Of a stretch of 34,165 nt of DNA, positions 1 to 8,758 are shown in pieces. Position numbers and translations under genes: made by a program. Origin of the DNA: an uncultured Saprospiraceae bacterium (lineage in GTDB: Bacteria > Bacteroidota > Bacteroidia > Chitinophagales > Saprospiraceae); NCBI GenBank assembly GCA_937951685.1, contig CALFBG010000224.1, positions 1 through 34,165 of the forward strand, in the 5' to 3' direction. Positions within the stretch are counted from its first letter, which is position 1, and every line of letters starts with the position of its first letter. The notes beneath the pieces were generated by a model, which ran no database searches, was not told the origin of the DNA, and worked only from the letters and a program-made list of their open reading frames with translations.

Positions 1-2644
1 TTAAGTCTTGGTGGATTTTAGTCTCTAAGACAGCATCGTACGTTTGTCGGATGACCAATTGTCCCATGGCATTATAAATGTGCAGGTCAAAAGCTTGTGC
101 TTGTTTAAAACCCAACTTAATGACAAAGTTTCCAGTAGTCGGATTGGGATAGAGTAAAAAATCGTCTAGTTCCACTAAGATCTGTGCACTTTCCGTGAAA
201 TCTAAAACGACTTCTTCTTCGTAAGTACAATTCCGTTGATCCACTACGCGCACGAGATAATTTCCAGCAGCCAACTCCGTATACGGTGCCGAAAGGATTT
301 CTCCCGCTCGTTCTACAAAAACCTCATACGGTGGTGTTCCTCCGATAATTTGATCTACAAAAATACTCCCATTTGCTGCGCTGCCCGTCACTTGCTCTAG
401 GCTCAACGCTACTTCCAAGGCTTCCGGCTCGGCTACTTCCACGGTCAATACTTGCTCACATCCGTTTTGATCCGTTAAAGAAACGAGATATGCTCCCGCC
501 GTTAAGTCAAATAAATTTTCGTCGGTCGTACCGTTATCCCATTCATATTGATAAGGCGCCACGCCACCGAGTGCAGTCAAATAAATCGCGCCGTCTTTTT
601 CATCGAAGCAACTGATCGGCTCCACTTCTGGTAAAATTTCTAAGAGTTTGGATTCTGTAACCTCAAATGCTTCGATCAATTCACAAGCATTATCATCCGA
701 AATGCTAACGCTGTACATTCCTGCAGTAAGTTGTTCTATTTGATTCATCGTGGAACCATTGCTCCATTGGTACTGATAAGCACCCGTTCCGCCCGTCACG
801 CCAATCGTTAAAGTACCGTTGTCGCCACCAAAGCAACTCACCTCTTTATTTTCTAGCATTTCTGCCGCTAATGCTGCTGGTGCTGCTAGGTCAAAATCTG
901 CTGTCGTTTCACAATTATTTTCGTCCGTAATGACTAAAGTATAGCTTCCAGCGGCGAGCATCGCATTATTAGCAGTATTGACATTATTACTCCAAGCGTA
1001 TTGCAACGCATTCGTATTTTCTGTTGTAATTTCAATTTGTCCATCGTTGGTATCGGCGCAACTCGGTGCACTAATCGTAGCGGTATAGTTTACAGGACTC
1101 AAAACCACAACCTCTAAAGCATCCGTCGAGGTATTGCCATTCGCATCCGTGATCGTAACTTGGTAAGTCGTACTCATTTCTGGCTGGACAATCCTGATAG
1201 AATCTTCGTTGGCGTCGTTCCACAAGTAAGTACAATTTTCACAATCTTCAAGATAAGCGTTTAATTCTACGAGTCCTTTGGGGCAAGTGGCCAAGTCTTC
1301 ACCCAAATCTGCAATCAACTGAAAAGGGCCTTTCAGTTTCATCACCCAAAGATCTTGTGCACCGACATTACTCGGTACATCTTGATCGCCAGAACGACTC
1401 GTTCCCGCAAGTAAATAATTTCCATCCGTATCAATCAGAATATGTTGTGCTTCGTCATAAGCGGAACCACCATAGTTTTGGTGCCATTCTAAGGTTCCCG
1501 TTTCATCTAATTTTAAAACGTAGAAATCTGCAATTCCTTCTTGTCCGGCGACAAAAGTATTTTCAGACCAAGAATATCCGGCTAACAAAAACCCACCATC
1601 AGGAGTTGCTTGGATGCTATTGGCATGATCATATCCTTTTCCACCATAATTTTTTTGCCAAGCTTGTTCCCCTTCGCTATTGAGTTTGACCAACCAAAAG
1701 TTCTCATAATATTTTTTCCCGTTTTCGTTACTAAGGTCTAAAACGGGATAATTTCCGGTTAGGGCAAAACCACCATCACTCGTTTCGATGATCCTTGGCT
1801 TTTTATTAGCGGCGAAACCGCCAAAACTTTCTGCCCACTGAATTTCGCCAGTTGGATCAATGCTTACGACCCAACAATCCGTCAATCCAGTAGCGGTATT
1901 ATCCTCCGCAGGAAAAGAAAGCGAATTTCCAGCAATCACGAAGTTTCCCGTTGTCGTTTCTATGATAGCATAAGCAACATCCATTTTAGCGCCGCCGTAG
2001 GTTCGTTGCCATAGTACTTCTCCTGCTGCATCCAATTTTAACACCCAATAATCTGCGCCACCGTAACTCTTACCAACGCTTGCTATACCCGCCGAATACG
2101 TTACGCCCGCAAGCATATAACCACCATCTTGAGTAGTTGTAATGGCATATGCAGCGTCAAATTCCGTTCCGCCGTAGCTTTTTTGCCAGAGGAGGGTTCC
2201 TGCTTCGTCAACTTTGACGAGCCAAGCATCCCCTTTACCACGCTGTACACTTACGTCACCATCATCGGAATAAGTATGTCCCGCGATGACGTAATGCTGA
2301 TCGGAAGTTGCGCAAATAGCACTAGGATAATCTTGCTGGCTTCCGCCAAAACTTTTATCCCAAAGTAACTCCCCAGCTTCGTCAAGCTTAGTTAACCAAA
2401 TATCGTATTTGCCATGATTTAGACTGATATCGGTATCCGTTGAATTACTTGCACTCGCCAGCAAATAACCGCCATCCTGTGTTGCTACACTGGTTACGTT
2501 GAGCTCATTGGCTGCGCCACCAAGGGTTTTAGACCAAAGTACGTCCGGTTGAGCAAGCAATAAATTAGGTATGAAAAGAATCAAGAAGATAGAACCAAGA
2601 AGCGCAGCGTTGCACAGTGCCTGGGAGGAACAGCTATTCATCAT
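1..2644 (-). CDS. T9SS-exported protein with seven propeller-like repeats and SprB-like repeats (3' end cut by window)
   Basis: The frame is open from ATG at 2644 (a second ATG follows directly) to the left edge: 881 residues with no stop, so only the extreme C-terminus is missing. A signal peptide (hydrophobic segment about residues 14-30, ending LLLAQ) is followed by seven repeats of 55-60 residues (about 34-440), each with an LLW-K-YGG strand, a DGGY/LLAG strand and a D-W-KLD-GE strand. Seven units suggest a closed seven-bladed beta-propeller. An Ig/PKD-like domain (about 441-512) and four SprB-like repeats (about 515-815; CFGG..G, GG..PYQY.W.NG, L.AG.Y.V...D.N.C) come next. A type A T9SS sorting domain starts near residue 822 (LLYPNPTTGNF) and is truncated by the edge. 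Inferred to be a cell-surface or secreted adhesin-like protein; the ligand is unknown. The domain reading is by eye. Confidence 0.9.
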   Translation of the reverse strand, partial: MMNSCSSQALCNAALLGSIFLILFIPNLLLAQPDVLWSKTLGGAANELNVTSVATQDGGYLLASASNSTDTDISLNHGKYDIWLTKLDEAGELLWDKSFGGSQQDYPSAICATSDQHYVIAGHTYSDDGDVSVQRGKGDAWLVKVDEAGTLLWQKSYGGTEFDAAYAITTTQDGGYMLAGVTYSAGIASVGKSYGGADYWVLKLDAAGEVLWQRTYGGAKMDVAYAIIETTTGNFVIAGNSLSFPAEDNTATGLTDCWVVSIDPTGEIQWAESFGGFAANKKPRIIETSDGGFALTGNYPVLDLSNENGKKYYENFWLVKLNSEGEQAWQKNYGGKGYDHANSIQATPDGGFLLAGYSWSENTFVAGQEGIADFYVLKLDETGTLEWHQNYGGSAYDEAQHILIDTDGNYLLAGTSRSGDQDVPSNVGAQDLWVMKLKGPFQLIADLGEDLATCPKGLVELNAYLEDCENCTYLWNDANEDSIRIVQPEMSTTYQVTITDANGNTSTDALEVVVLSPVNYTATISAPSCADTNDGQIEITTENTNALQYAWSNNVNTANNAMLAAGSYTLVITDENNCETTADFDLAAPAALAAEMLENKEVSCFGGDNGTLTIGVTGGTGAYQYQWSNGSTMNQIEQLTAGMYSVSISDDNACELIEAFEVTESKLLEILPEVEPISCFDEKDGAIYLTALGGVAPYQYEWDNGTTDENLFDLTAGAYLVSLTDQNGCEQVLTVEVAEPEALEVALSLEQVTGSAANGSIFVDQIIGGTPPYEVFVERAGEILSAPYTELAAGNYLVRVVDQRNCTYEEEVVLDFTESAQILVELDDFLLYPNPTTGNFVIKLGFKQAQAFDLHIYNAMGQLVIRQTYDAVLETKIHQDL

Positions 2645-3287
2645 AGTATAATTTGCAAGGAAGTGAGGGCGCTAAGGGTGGAAAAGCTAACGAAGTAAAT
2701 TTTAAAAAAGGAACTCCTCCACCAAGAGGAAGCCGACCAAATCACTTCACTGGTGATACAATCGAAATTTCAATTAGAAAAATTTAAATCTGCGCTTAGC
2801 TTTTTACTTGCAATTCAAGTACCAACTTTACTCAAATTGGGTATTTTAGCTTAAAAAAATAGATTCTTACACTTCCCTTTTCTCGATTCCCTCCCACTTT
2901 CACAAAGCTAAGACTTAACTTTTGTTGTTTCCCCCTACTGATGGTGCACGTTTAACTAGAAATATTGGATTTAGTGCTGGTCAAACGTGGCTAGGGTGAT
3001 CTTACTTCTTCGACGATTTTCGTAATGATGCATCTATTCAAAAGCTACTTCGTTTAAGCCTTCTGCTAATTCTGGTAATTACACTTGATTTATGAAAAAT
3101 CTTTGTATTTTCAAGCTTTGGCGAACGACTTGCCGCCAGAAGCTATTTTAAACTATCTTTTAAGCATTGCGATCCTTCCTCTTTTGTAAATTGCAGCCTG
3201 TAAATTAGGTTTGACGCACGAAACGGTAGCCGCTTAAGTCCAAATTTCGTTTCTTTTTCGATATTTTACCCTTGGAATCTTATACAA
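2645..3287. other. Intergenic region between divergent genes, with hairpins and a promoter
   Basis: No convincing coding frame. It holds an inverted repeat CACGTTT/AAACGTG (2947-2953 and 2983-2989), a small hairpin TACTTG/CAAGTA (2805-2821), and a stronger hairpin at 3114-3144 (AGCTTTGGCG paired with CGCCA-g-AAGCT, one bulged G, 10-nt loop, then ATTTTA). The promoter of the downstream peptidase gene lies at 3183-3213. No good promoter was found for the leftward gene. Confidence 0.6.
3183..3213 (+). promoter_or_regulatory. Bacteroidota housekeeping promoter of the S9 peptidase gene
   Basis: TTTG at 3183-3186, exactly 19 bases, then TAGGTTTG at 3206-3213. This matches the Bacteroidota -33/-7 consensus TTTG-N19-TAnnTTTG at every defined position. 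Transcription would start near 3219, giving a leader of about 70 bases before the ATG at 3288. Confidence 0.65.
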
Positions 3288-6080
3288 ATGAAAAAAATAT
3301 TTCTCCCCCTATTTTCCCTACTCTTTGTTGTAAATATAATGGCTCAAAAAGCTACCAAAAAAAGCATGGATCACAGTGTTTACAACGAATGGAACAGTAT
3401 TCAGCAAACCCAAATTTCAAACGATGGGCGCTGGATTATTTATAATTTGAATGCGCCAGAACACGATCCGATGTTGAATATCTATGATCATACTAGTGGG
3501 CGAACTTCGAGTTTTGAGCGCGCTACGGGGGCAAAAATTACGGCAGATAATGCTTTTTTAGTTTTTACGATTAAAGCCCCCGTTGATTCCGTCAAACAAA
3601 TGCGCAGAGATAAGGTAGAAGATAAAGATTTGCCTAAAGATACTTTAGCCATTTTGCAGTTGAGTAATTTTCAGTTGCATCGTATTCCTCGGGTAAAATC
3701 CTTTCAAATCTCCAAAAAATCATCCGAGTTGATTGCTTACCACTTAGCAGTAGCCAAACCTATTGAACAAGACTCTAGCCAAACGGAAAAACTTAAAAAG
3801 GAATCTAAAGACAATGGTAGTTTGTTGGTCATTCGCTCCTTAAAAACGATGAAAGAAGATAGTATTCCTTACGTTGTGGATTACCAAGTAGCCGAAGAAG
3901 CGGCACAAGTAATGGCGACAAGTACAGGAGATGATCAAGATTTTCTGCCGGGTGTTTATCTTTTTAATGGTAAGAAACAACAACTACAAGCCATTCAAAC
4001 GGGTAAAGCGGAATACAAACAACTCTCCCTTTTTCGCACGGGTGAACAATTAAGTTTCCTTGCGGATCGAGACACAACTAACGCACGCTACCGTCCCTAC
4101 GAGTTATTTTATTGGAAAACAGGCATGGATGCTGCCACAATTATCGCAGATGGCAAACACTCCTTTTTACCGAAAGACTGGCACCTCAGTGAACACAAGC
4201 GACCTAGTTTTTCCGAAGATGGAAAAACGCTTTACTTCGGAATGGCACCTTATCCTATCTTACAAGACACCAACATCCTAGCGGAAGAAATTGTCAACGT
4301 GGAAGTTTGGTCGTACTTAGATAATCGTTTACACACACAACAAAAAGTCAATTTAGAAGATCAAAAAAAGAAACATTATTTGTGTGCGGTTCAATTGAAA
4401 AATAAGCAAATCACACCTTTGCACAATCAACTACTTCCCGAGCTTCGTTTAGCGGACGAAGGTAATGCAACTAGCCTTTTAGCTTTTACCGAAGAGCCAT
4501 ATTATGCGAGCCTTTCGTGGGAAGGATTTCCGAGCTATAAAGATGTGTACACCGTCAATCGTACGACGGGCAAAAAGCAGCTCGTTGGTAAAAAAATAAA
4601 AGCGGAGATTAGCATTTCTCCGGCGGGGCAATATTTATACTGGTACAGTTATCCCGATTCTGCTTGGTTTAGTTATCATATTGAAAAGCGCGTCCAACAT
4701 CAACTTACCACGGCGAAGCAATTGTTCTACGATGAAATTAACGATCGCCCAATGCATCCTTTTCCTTACGGAACCTTAGGCTGGGAAACGGAAGATCGCC
4801 ACTTGCTGCTTTACGACCGTTATGATATCTGGAAAGTAGATCCTGATGGAAAAACAGCGCCCATCAATTTAACCAAAGGGCGACAGCAGCAACATACTTA
4901 TCGTTACCTGCGCTTGGAGGAAGAAGCTCGCGCCGTCGATCCCAAAGAACCAATGTTGTTGCACTACTTCAATCATCAAACGAAAGCTTCTGGCTACGCG
5001 CGTTTGTCTTTGAAAAGTGAGCGATTGGAGTTGCTGATACAAGACGATCTCAATTTTAGCCGACGGCCAATGAAAGCACAAAATGCGAATACGATCGTTT
5101 TTACGAAGGAAAGTTTCCGCAAATTTCCCGACTTACAACGCAGTGAAGATCTAAGTTTCAAAAAAGTTAAACAGATTAGCAATGCCAATCCTCAGCAGGC
5201 GAATTACCATTGGGGTACGATTGAGCCCTATCAATGGACGGCTGCAAATGGAGAAAAAATCAACGGGATGTTAGTAAAACCTGATAATTTTGATCCACAG
5301 AAAAAATATCCGCTGCTCGTCAACTTTTACGAACGAAGCTCTGATCGTTTGCATCGCCACATCGCACCTGCACCACACCGTTCCACCATCAATTACAGTT
5401 TTTATGCGAGTCGGGGTTATTTAATCTTCAACCCTGATGTTCCTTATAAAGTAGGTTATCCGGGCGAAAGTGCTTTTGATGCGGTTATTTCTGGGGTAAG
5501 CTCTTTAATCGACAAAGGTTTTGTAGATAAAGATCGCATTGGTGTACAAGGTCATAGTTGGGGAGGATATCAAGTTGCGCATTTGGTGACCAAAACTAAT
5601 ATTTTCAAATGTGCAGAATCTGGTGCGCCCGTCGTTAATATGATCAGTGCATACGGCGGTATTCGCTGGCGGTCTGGTTTAAGTAGAATGTTTCAGTACG
5701 AGCATACGCAAAGTAGAATTGGAGGTACCATTTGGGAGTATCCCTTACGTTACATGGAAAACTCTCCGATTTTCTTCGCCGATAAAATCGAAACGCCCGT
5801 TTTAATTTTGCACAACGATAAAGATGGAGCGGTGCCTTGGTACCAAGGTATTGAGTTTTTTGTAGCACTCCGTCGCTTACAAAAACCGGCTTGGTTACTC
5901 AACTATAACGATGAACCACACTGGCCCGTCAAGTGGCAAAATCGAGTAGATTTCAATATCCGTATGCAACAGTTTTTTGATCATTATTTACAAAATGCGC
6001 CCAAACCGCAGTGGATGGAAAATGGGGTGCCAGCTATTGATAAAGGTATTCACCAAGGTTTGGAACTACTAAAAGAATAA
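3288..6080 (+). CDS. Secreted S9 (prolyl oligopeptidase/DPP) family serine peptidase
   Basis: 930 residues. A signal peptide ends near VNIMAQ (residue 20). The long N-terminal part (about 30-640) carries the repeated strand patterns of the beta-propeller that gates the active site in S9 peptidases. The alpha/beta-hydrolase domain runs from about 645 to 912. The catalytic triad is visible: Ser757 in GHSWGGY, Asp846 in HNDKDGAVPW and His878 in DEPHW. The family cleaves short peptides, often releasing dipeptides after proline or related residues; the exact specificity cannot be read here. It is longer than typical DPP IV (about 700-770), from extra propeller sequence. There is no T9SS tail, so a periplasmic site is inferred. 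It has its own promoter and a 181-base gap to the next gene, so it is probably monocistronic. Confidence 0.92.
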   Translation: MKKIFLPLFSLLFVVNIMAQKATKKSMDHSVYNEWNSIQQTQISNDGRWIIYNLNAPEHDPMLNIYDHTSGRTSSFERATGAKITADNAFLVFTIKAPVDSVKQMRRDKVEDKDLPKDTLAILQLSNFQLHRIPRVKSFQISKKSSELIAYHLAVAKPIEQDSSQTEKLKKESKDNGSLLVIRSLKTMKEDSIPYVVDYQVAEEAAQVMATSTGDDQDFLPGVYLFNGKKQQLQAIQTGKAEYKQLSLFRTGEQLSFLADRDTTNARYRPYELFYWKTGMDAATIIADGKHSFLPKDWHLSEHKRPSFSEDGKTLYFGMAPYPILQDTNILAEEIVNVEVWSYLDNRLHTQQKVNLEDQKKKHYLCAVQLKNKQITPLHNQLLPELRLADEGNATSLLAFTEEPYYASLSWEGFPSYKDVYTVNRTTGKKQLVGKKIKAEISISPAGQYLYWYSYPDSAWFSYHIEKRVQHQLTTAKQLFYDEINDRPMHPFPYGTLGWETEDRHLLLYDRYDIWKVDPDGKTAPINLTKGRQQQHTYRYLRLEEEARAVDPKEPMLLHYFNHQTKASGYARLSLKSERLELLIQDDLNFSRRPMKAQNANTIVFTKESFRKFPDLQRSEDLSFKKVKQISNANPQQANYHWGTIEPYQWTAANGEKINGMLVKPDNFDPQKKYPLLVNFYERSSDRLHRHIAPAPHRSTINYSFYASRGYLIFNPDVPYKVGYPGESAFDAVISGVSSLIDKGFVDKDRIGVQGHSWGGYQVAHLVTKTNIFKCAESGAPVVNMISAYGGIRWRSGLSRMFQYEHTQSRIGGTIWEYPLRYMENSPIFFADKIETPVLILHNDKDGAVPWYQGIEFFVALRRLQKPAWLLNYNDEPHWPVKWQNRVDFNIRMQQFFDHYLQNAPKPQWMENGVPAIDKGIHQGLELLKE

Positions 6081-6125
6081 ATCTGGATTAACTCCTTCAG
6101 CTTAAAGTCCAAGAAAATGTGCCCC

Positions 6126-6156
6126 GAAGACAAAATTTGACTAAATTTTGTGCTTC
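6126..6156 (+). terminator. Hairpin after the S9 peptidase gene, possible terminator
   Basis: ACAAAATTT (6130-6138) and AAATTTTGT (6143-6151) form a perfect 9-bp stem with a GACT loop, extended by GAAG/CTTC across one bulged base. It lies about 45 bases after the stop codon. No long T run follows, so it may instead be a 3'-end stabilising hairpin. Confidence 0.4.
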
Positions 6157-6182
6157 TAGCTGGCAATGCATGAAATTTTTAG

Positions 6183-6213
6183 TTTGATTGTACGCAATCC
6201 TAAGATTATTTTG
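6183..6213 (+). promoter_or_regulatory. Bacteroidota-type promoter of the T9SS type B protein gene
   Basis: TTTG at 6183-6186, exactly 19 bases, then TTATTTTG at 6206-6213, one mismatch to TAnnTTTG. The predicted start near 6219 leaves a leader of about 43 bases before the ATG at 6262. Confidence 0.5.
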
Positions 6214-6261
6214 TTATTTTTATTCTAGCCAAATATTCTTACAAAAAAATCCGGCATTGCG

Positions 6262-8139
6262 ATGCAAGCATACCGAATAAAGACTGCTCTACTTACCTTT
6301 CTGCTTTGTTGGGTAACCCTATCTCCAATAGCTGTATTGGGTCAAGTACCTACGATACAAGATTGCCTTGGTGCAATTCCTATTTGTGAACCTATTTATG
6401 TAGAAGCTAATGCGCCAACGGGGAGTGGTAACTATACCAATGAGATCAACAGTTCCCTTTGTTGCATGGCTAATGAGAACAACAGTATTTGGTATACCTT
6501 TACGGTAAATCAAACGGGTGATTTCGGCTTTGAACTTGTCCCTAACGATTTAGATGATGATTACGACTGGGCACTTTTTAATATTACTAATGCAGAATGT
6601 GCTGATATTACGAGTGATTTCGAATTGATGGTTAGCTGTAATGCCGCCGGAGGGGGGAGTTGTCAAGGCGTCACGGGAGCCAATGGAAATACGACTTATC
6701 AAATTCAAGGTGCTGGTTGTAATAATACGCCACCCAATATCAATGTGGCACTCAATCCTTTCAATGCACTCGTGAGTGTCCAAGAAAATAATACTTATGT
6801 TTTGGTCATTTCCAACTGGACCGGCTCGACCAATGGCTATACGATAGATTTTGGTTTGTCTTCTAGCATTGGTATTTATGATGTCGCTCCGCCAAGTATG
6901 CAAGTGACCGATGTGCCCGTCGATTGTGAAGATGCTACTATTCAAATTTTATTTTCAGAAAATATTAAATGCGAAAGTATCAGTGCTGCTAACTTTGAGT
7001 TAGTTGGACCAGGCGGTCCGTATACCCTTGAACTCGACGCTCCGATTTGTGACGTCGGTGGTAGTTACGAAAAAGCATATACACTCCGAGTAGATCCACC
7101 GATTACGGAAAGTGGAAGCTACGAAGTTAATCTAGTTTTAAATGATGCCAACGAGGTGCTTGACCTTTGTGATAATCAAGCCCTTCCTTTTAGTCAGACT
7201 TTTACGATTGCGCCTTTTGAGGTTACGGTTGATCTCGGTTTGCCTGAGCTTACCATTTGCGAAACGGAGGTGCTGGAACTAGATGCAAGTTTTCCCGACG
7301 CAGACTACCTCTGGCACGATGGGTTTACGGAAGCGAGTCGCATCGTAACGGGCGAAGGAGTTTACTCCGTTACCGTTTCCACTCCTTGCGCCTCAGATAC
7401 CGACGAAGTAACCGTCAATTATTACGTAGATACGTTGAATGTTGATTTTGGCAGAGATACTATTTTATGCCCCGGAGATAGTTTATTACTCGACGTCGCA
7501 CAGCCGGGACTTAGTTACCTGTGGCATGATGGATCAACAAATGCTAGTTTCAAACTTGGTTCGGCCGGTAATTATGCGGTGAGCATTACGGATGGATGTG
7601 GAATGGCAACGGGAGCGCTCAAGGTGAGTTACCGCGAGCGAATTAGTTTAGACTTGGGAGAAGATGTTTATTTGTGTGAGGGGGAGACAAAAGTTTTGGA
7701 TGCTTATTCTCCCGTAGAAGGCGCAGGTTATTTTTGGAATGTTAGTGATTTTGATTCCGTACATTTAGCGACTCAGCCGGGGATTTATTCCGTAGTTGTT
7801 TATTCGGAGTGCGAACAAGTCTACGACGAGATCAACTTAATGGAATGTTTCTTTTGCGAAGTTTATACGCCCAATGTTTTCTCGCCCAACTTTGATGGCA
7901 CCAACGACTATTTCCGCCCCTACTCTAATTGTCCCTTAGAAAATTTTAAGATGGCTATTTATAATCGCTGGGGCGCTGAAGTTTTTACGAGCAACGATGT
8001 AAGCAATTCGTGGGATGGAACCATTAAGGGCAAAGATGCCAATATTGGAATCTACTTGTGGCGGATTGAATATACCGTCGTTGAAAATGGGATTGCTCGC
8101 ACCGCATTTATTCAGGGCGACGTTGGCCTTTATCGTTAA
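6262..8139 (+). CDS. Surface protein with Ig-like repeats and a T9SS type B (gliding-associated) C-terminal domain
   Basis: 625 residues. A signal peptide ends near residue 28 (AVLGQ). Residues about 30-210 form a Cys-rich beta-sandwich-like domain (DCLGAIPICEP, NSIWYTFTV, WALFNIT). Residues about 214-320 resemble a bacterial Ig-like domain with an FSENI strand. Three repeats of about 70 residues follow (starting near 325, 396 and 466), each with LG/FG..., a C-x-G/T-E/D-x-x-x-LD strand and YLWHDG-type strands. The last part, from residue 532 (YTPNVFSPNFDGTND ... IYNRWG ... WDG ... G.Y.WRI.Y), is the type B sorting domain that sends proteins through T9SS. Export and surface attachment are family knowledge; the adhesion role is inferred. 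It has its own promoter. Confidence 0.9.
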   Translation: MQAYRIKTALLTFLLCWVTLSPIAVLGQVPTIQDCLGAIPICEPIYVEANAPTGSGNYTNEINSSLCCMANENNSIWYTFTVNQTGDFGFELVPNDLDDDYDWALFNITNAECADITSDFELMVSCNAAGGGSCQGVTGANGNTTYQIQGAGCNNTPPNINVALNPFNALVSVQENNTYVLVISNWTGSTNGYTIDFGLSSSIGIYDVAPPSMQVTDVPVDCEDATIQILFSENIKCESISAANFELVGPGGPYTLELDAPICDVGGSYEKAYTLRVDPPITESGSYEVNLVLNDANEVLDLCDNQALPFSQTFTIAPFEVTVDLGLPELTICETEVLELDASFPDADYLWHDGFTEASRIVTGEGVYSVTVSTPCASDTDEVTVNYYVDTLNVDFGRDTILCPGDSLLLDVAQPGLSYLWHDGSTNASFKLGSAGNYAVSITDGCGMATGALKVSYRERISLDLGEDVYLCEGETKVLDAYSPVEGAGYFWNVSDFDSVHLATQPGIYSVVVYSECEQVYDEINLMECFFCEVYTPNVFSPNFDGTNDYFRPYSNCPLENFKMAIYNRWGAEVFTSNDVSNSWDGTIKGKDANIGIYLWRIEYTVVENGIARTAFIQGDVGLYR

Positions 8140-8330
8140 GCTTCTTGCGCAAAACCGTAAAAAAAGTCCGAGCTAAGACCTTTCCTTTCTTTTCAAGCAT
8201 TCGTTTACAACAAACTAGTCTAAGTTTTCATTTATTGGAGACTAACGCGATGACGCCACAACTATTTTTCTTTTAATTAAGAAATTGTTTTAAAAAAAAT
8301 AGTGCTTAACGCAAATTTTATCACCTCGAG

Positions 8331-8358
8331 TTTGTTTTAAAATAAATCTTAAAACAAA
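8331..8358. repeat. Perfect 10-bp inverted repeat upstream of the zinc-ribbon gene
   Basis: TTTGTTTTAA (8331-8340) and TTAAAACAAA (8349-8358) are exact reverse complements separated by 8 bases. The element ends 21 bases before the ATG at 8380. It could be an operator for a dimeric regulator or a leader hairpin; nothing further can be told. Confidence 0.6.
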
Positions 8359-8379
8359 GTCATTACAAAACAAGCACAT

Positions 8380-8649
8380 ATGGGACTTTTAGATAAGCTA
8401 TTTGGCAATAAGAAAAACTCCACAATTTACACCGACGAAGAATTAGTTAACGCTGGCGTTTGTCCAAATTGCTGGGGACATCAAGCCTACGATGGTCAGT
8501 ATTTACAATACGAAAAAGACCAAGTCAGTCCCGATAAGAAAAATCAAAAAGCCTTCATTCAAAAATTTGTTGAAACCAATATTACGGGAATCAAACTCAA
8601 AAAGCATGGGCCGCAATTGAGCTGTCCTGCTTGTAAGACGAATTACTAA
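8380..8649 (+). CDS. Small zinc-ribbon protein of unknown function
   Basis: 89 residues, cytoplasmic, with no signal peptide. The N-terminus MGLLDKLFGNKK is amphipathic and basic. Two CxxC pairs are seen: CPNCW at residues 28-31 and CPACK near the C-terminus (about 82-85), which would make one zinc ribbon. Between them lies a stretch with YDGQY and FVETNITGIKL. From memory, short proteins with this CPNCWG...YDG...FVETN...CPxCK pattern occur widely in Bacteroidota and have no assigned role; this could be checked with a profile search. The gene stands alone, with a perfect inverted repeat just upstream and a terminator 44 bases downstream. Confidence 0.85.
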   Translation: MGLLDKLFGNKKNSTIYTDEELVNAGVCPNCWGHQAYDGQYLQYEKDQVSPDKKNQKAFIQKFVETNITGIKLKKHGPQLSCPACKTNY

Positions 8650-8692
8650 ATCCAGCGTTCAAGATTTGGGTAAACAAGAGCGGATATAAAAA

Positions 8693-8717
8693 CCGCAGCA
8701 TCTTTCAGACGCTGCGG
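8693..8717. terminator. Bidirectional terminator between convergent genes
   Basis: CCGCAGC (8693-8699) pairs with GCTGCGG (8711-8717); after one mismatch the inner TCT/AGA also pairs. Rightward it is followed by GTAATTTTT, leftward by TTTTTAT. It sits between the zinc-ribbon gene and the converging S74 gene. Confidence 0.7.
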
Positions 8718-8758
8718 GTAATTTTTAAATTCGAGTTTGATTTTTTTTGTACGAAAAC

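Noticed and set aside
1357-1683. 108-codon plus-strand frame
   Set aside because: Antisense shadow of the propeller repeats of the leftward T9SS gene; His- and Asn-rich with no features.
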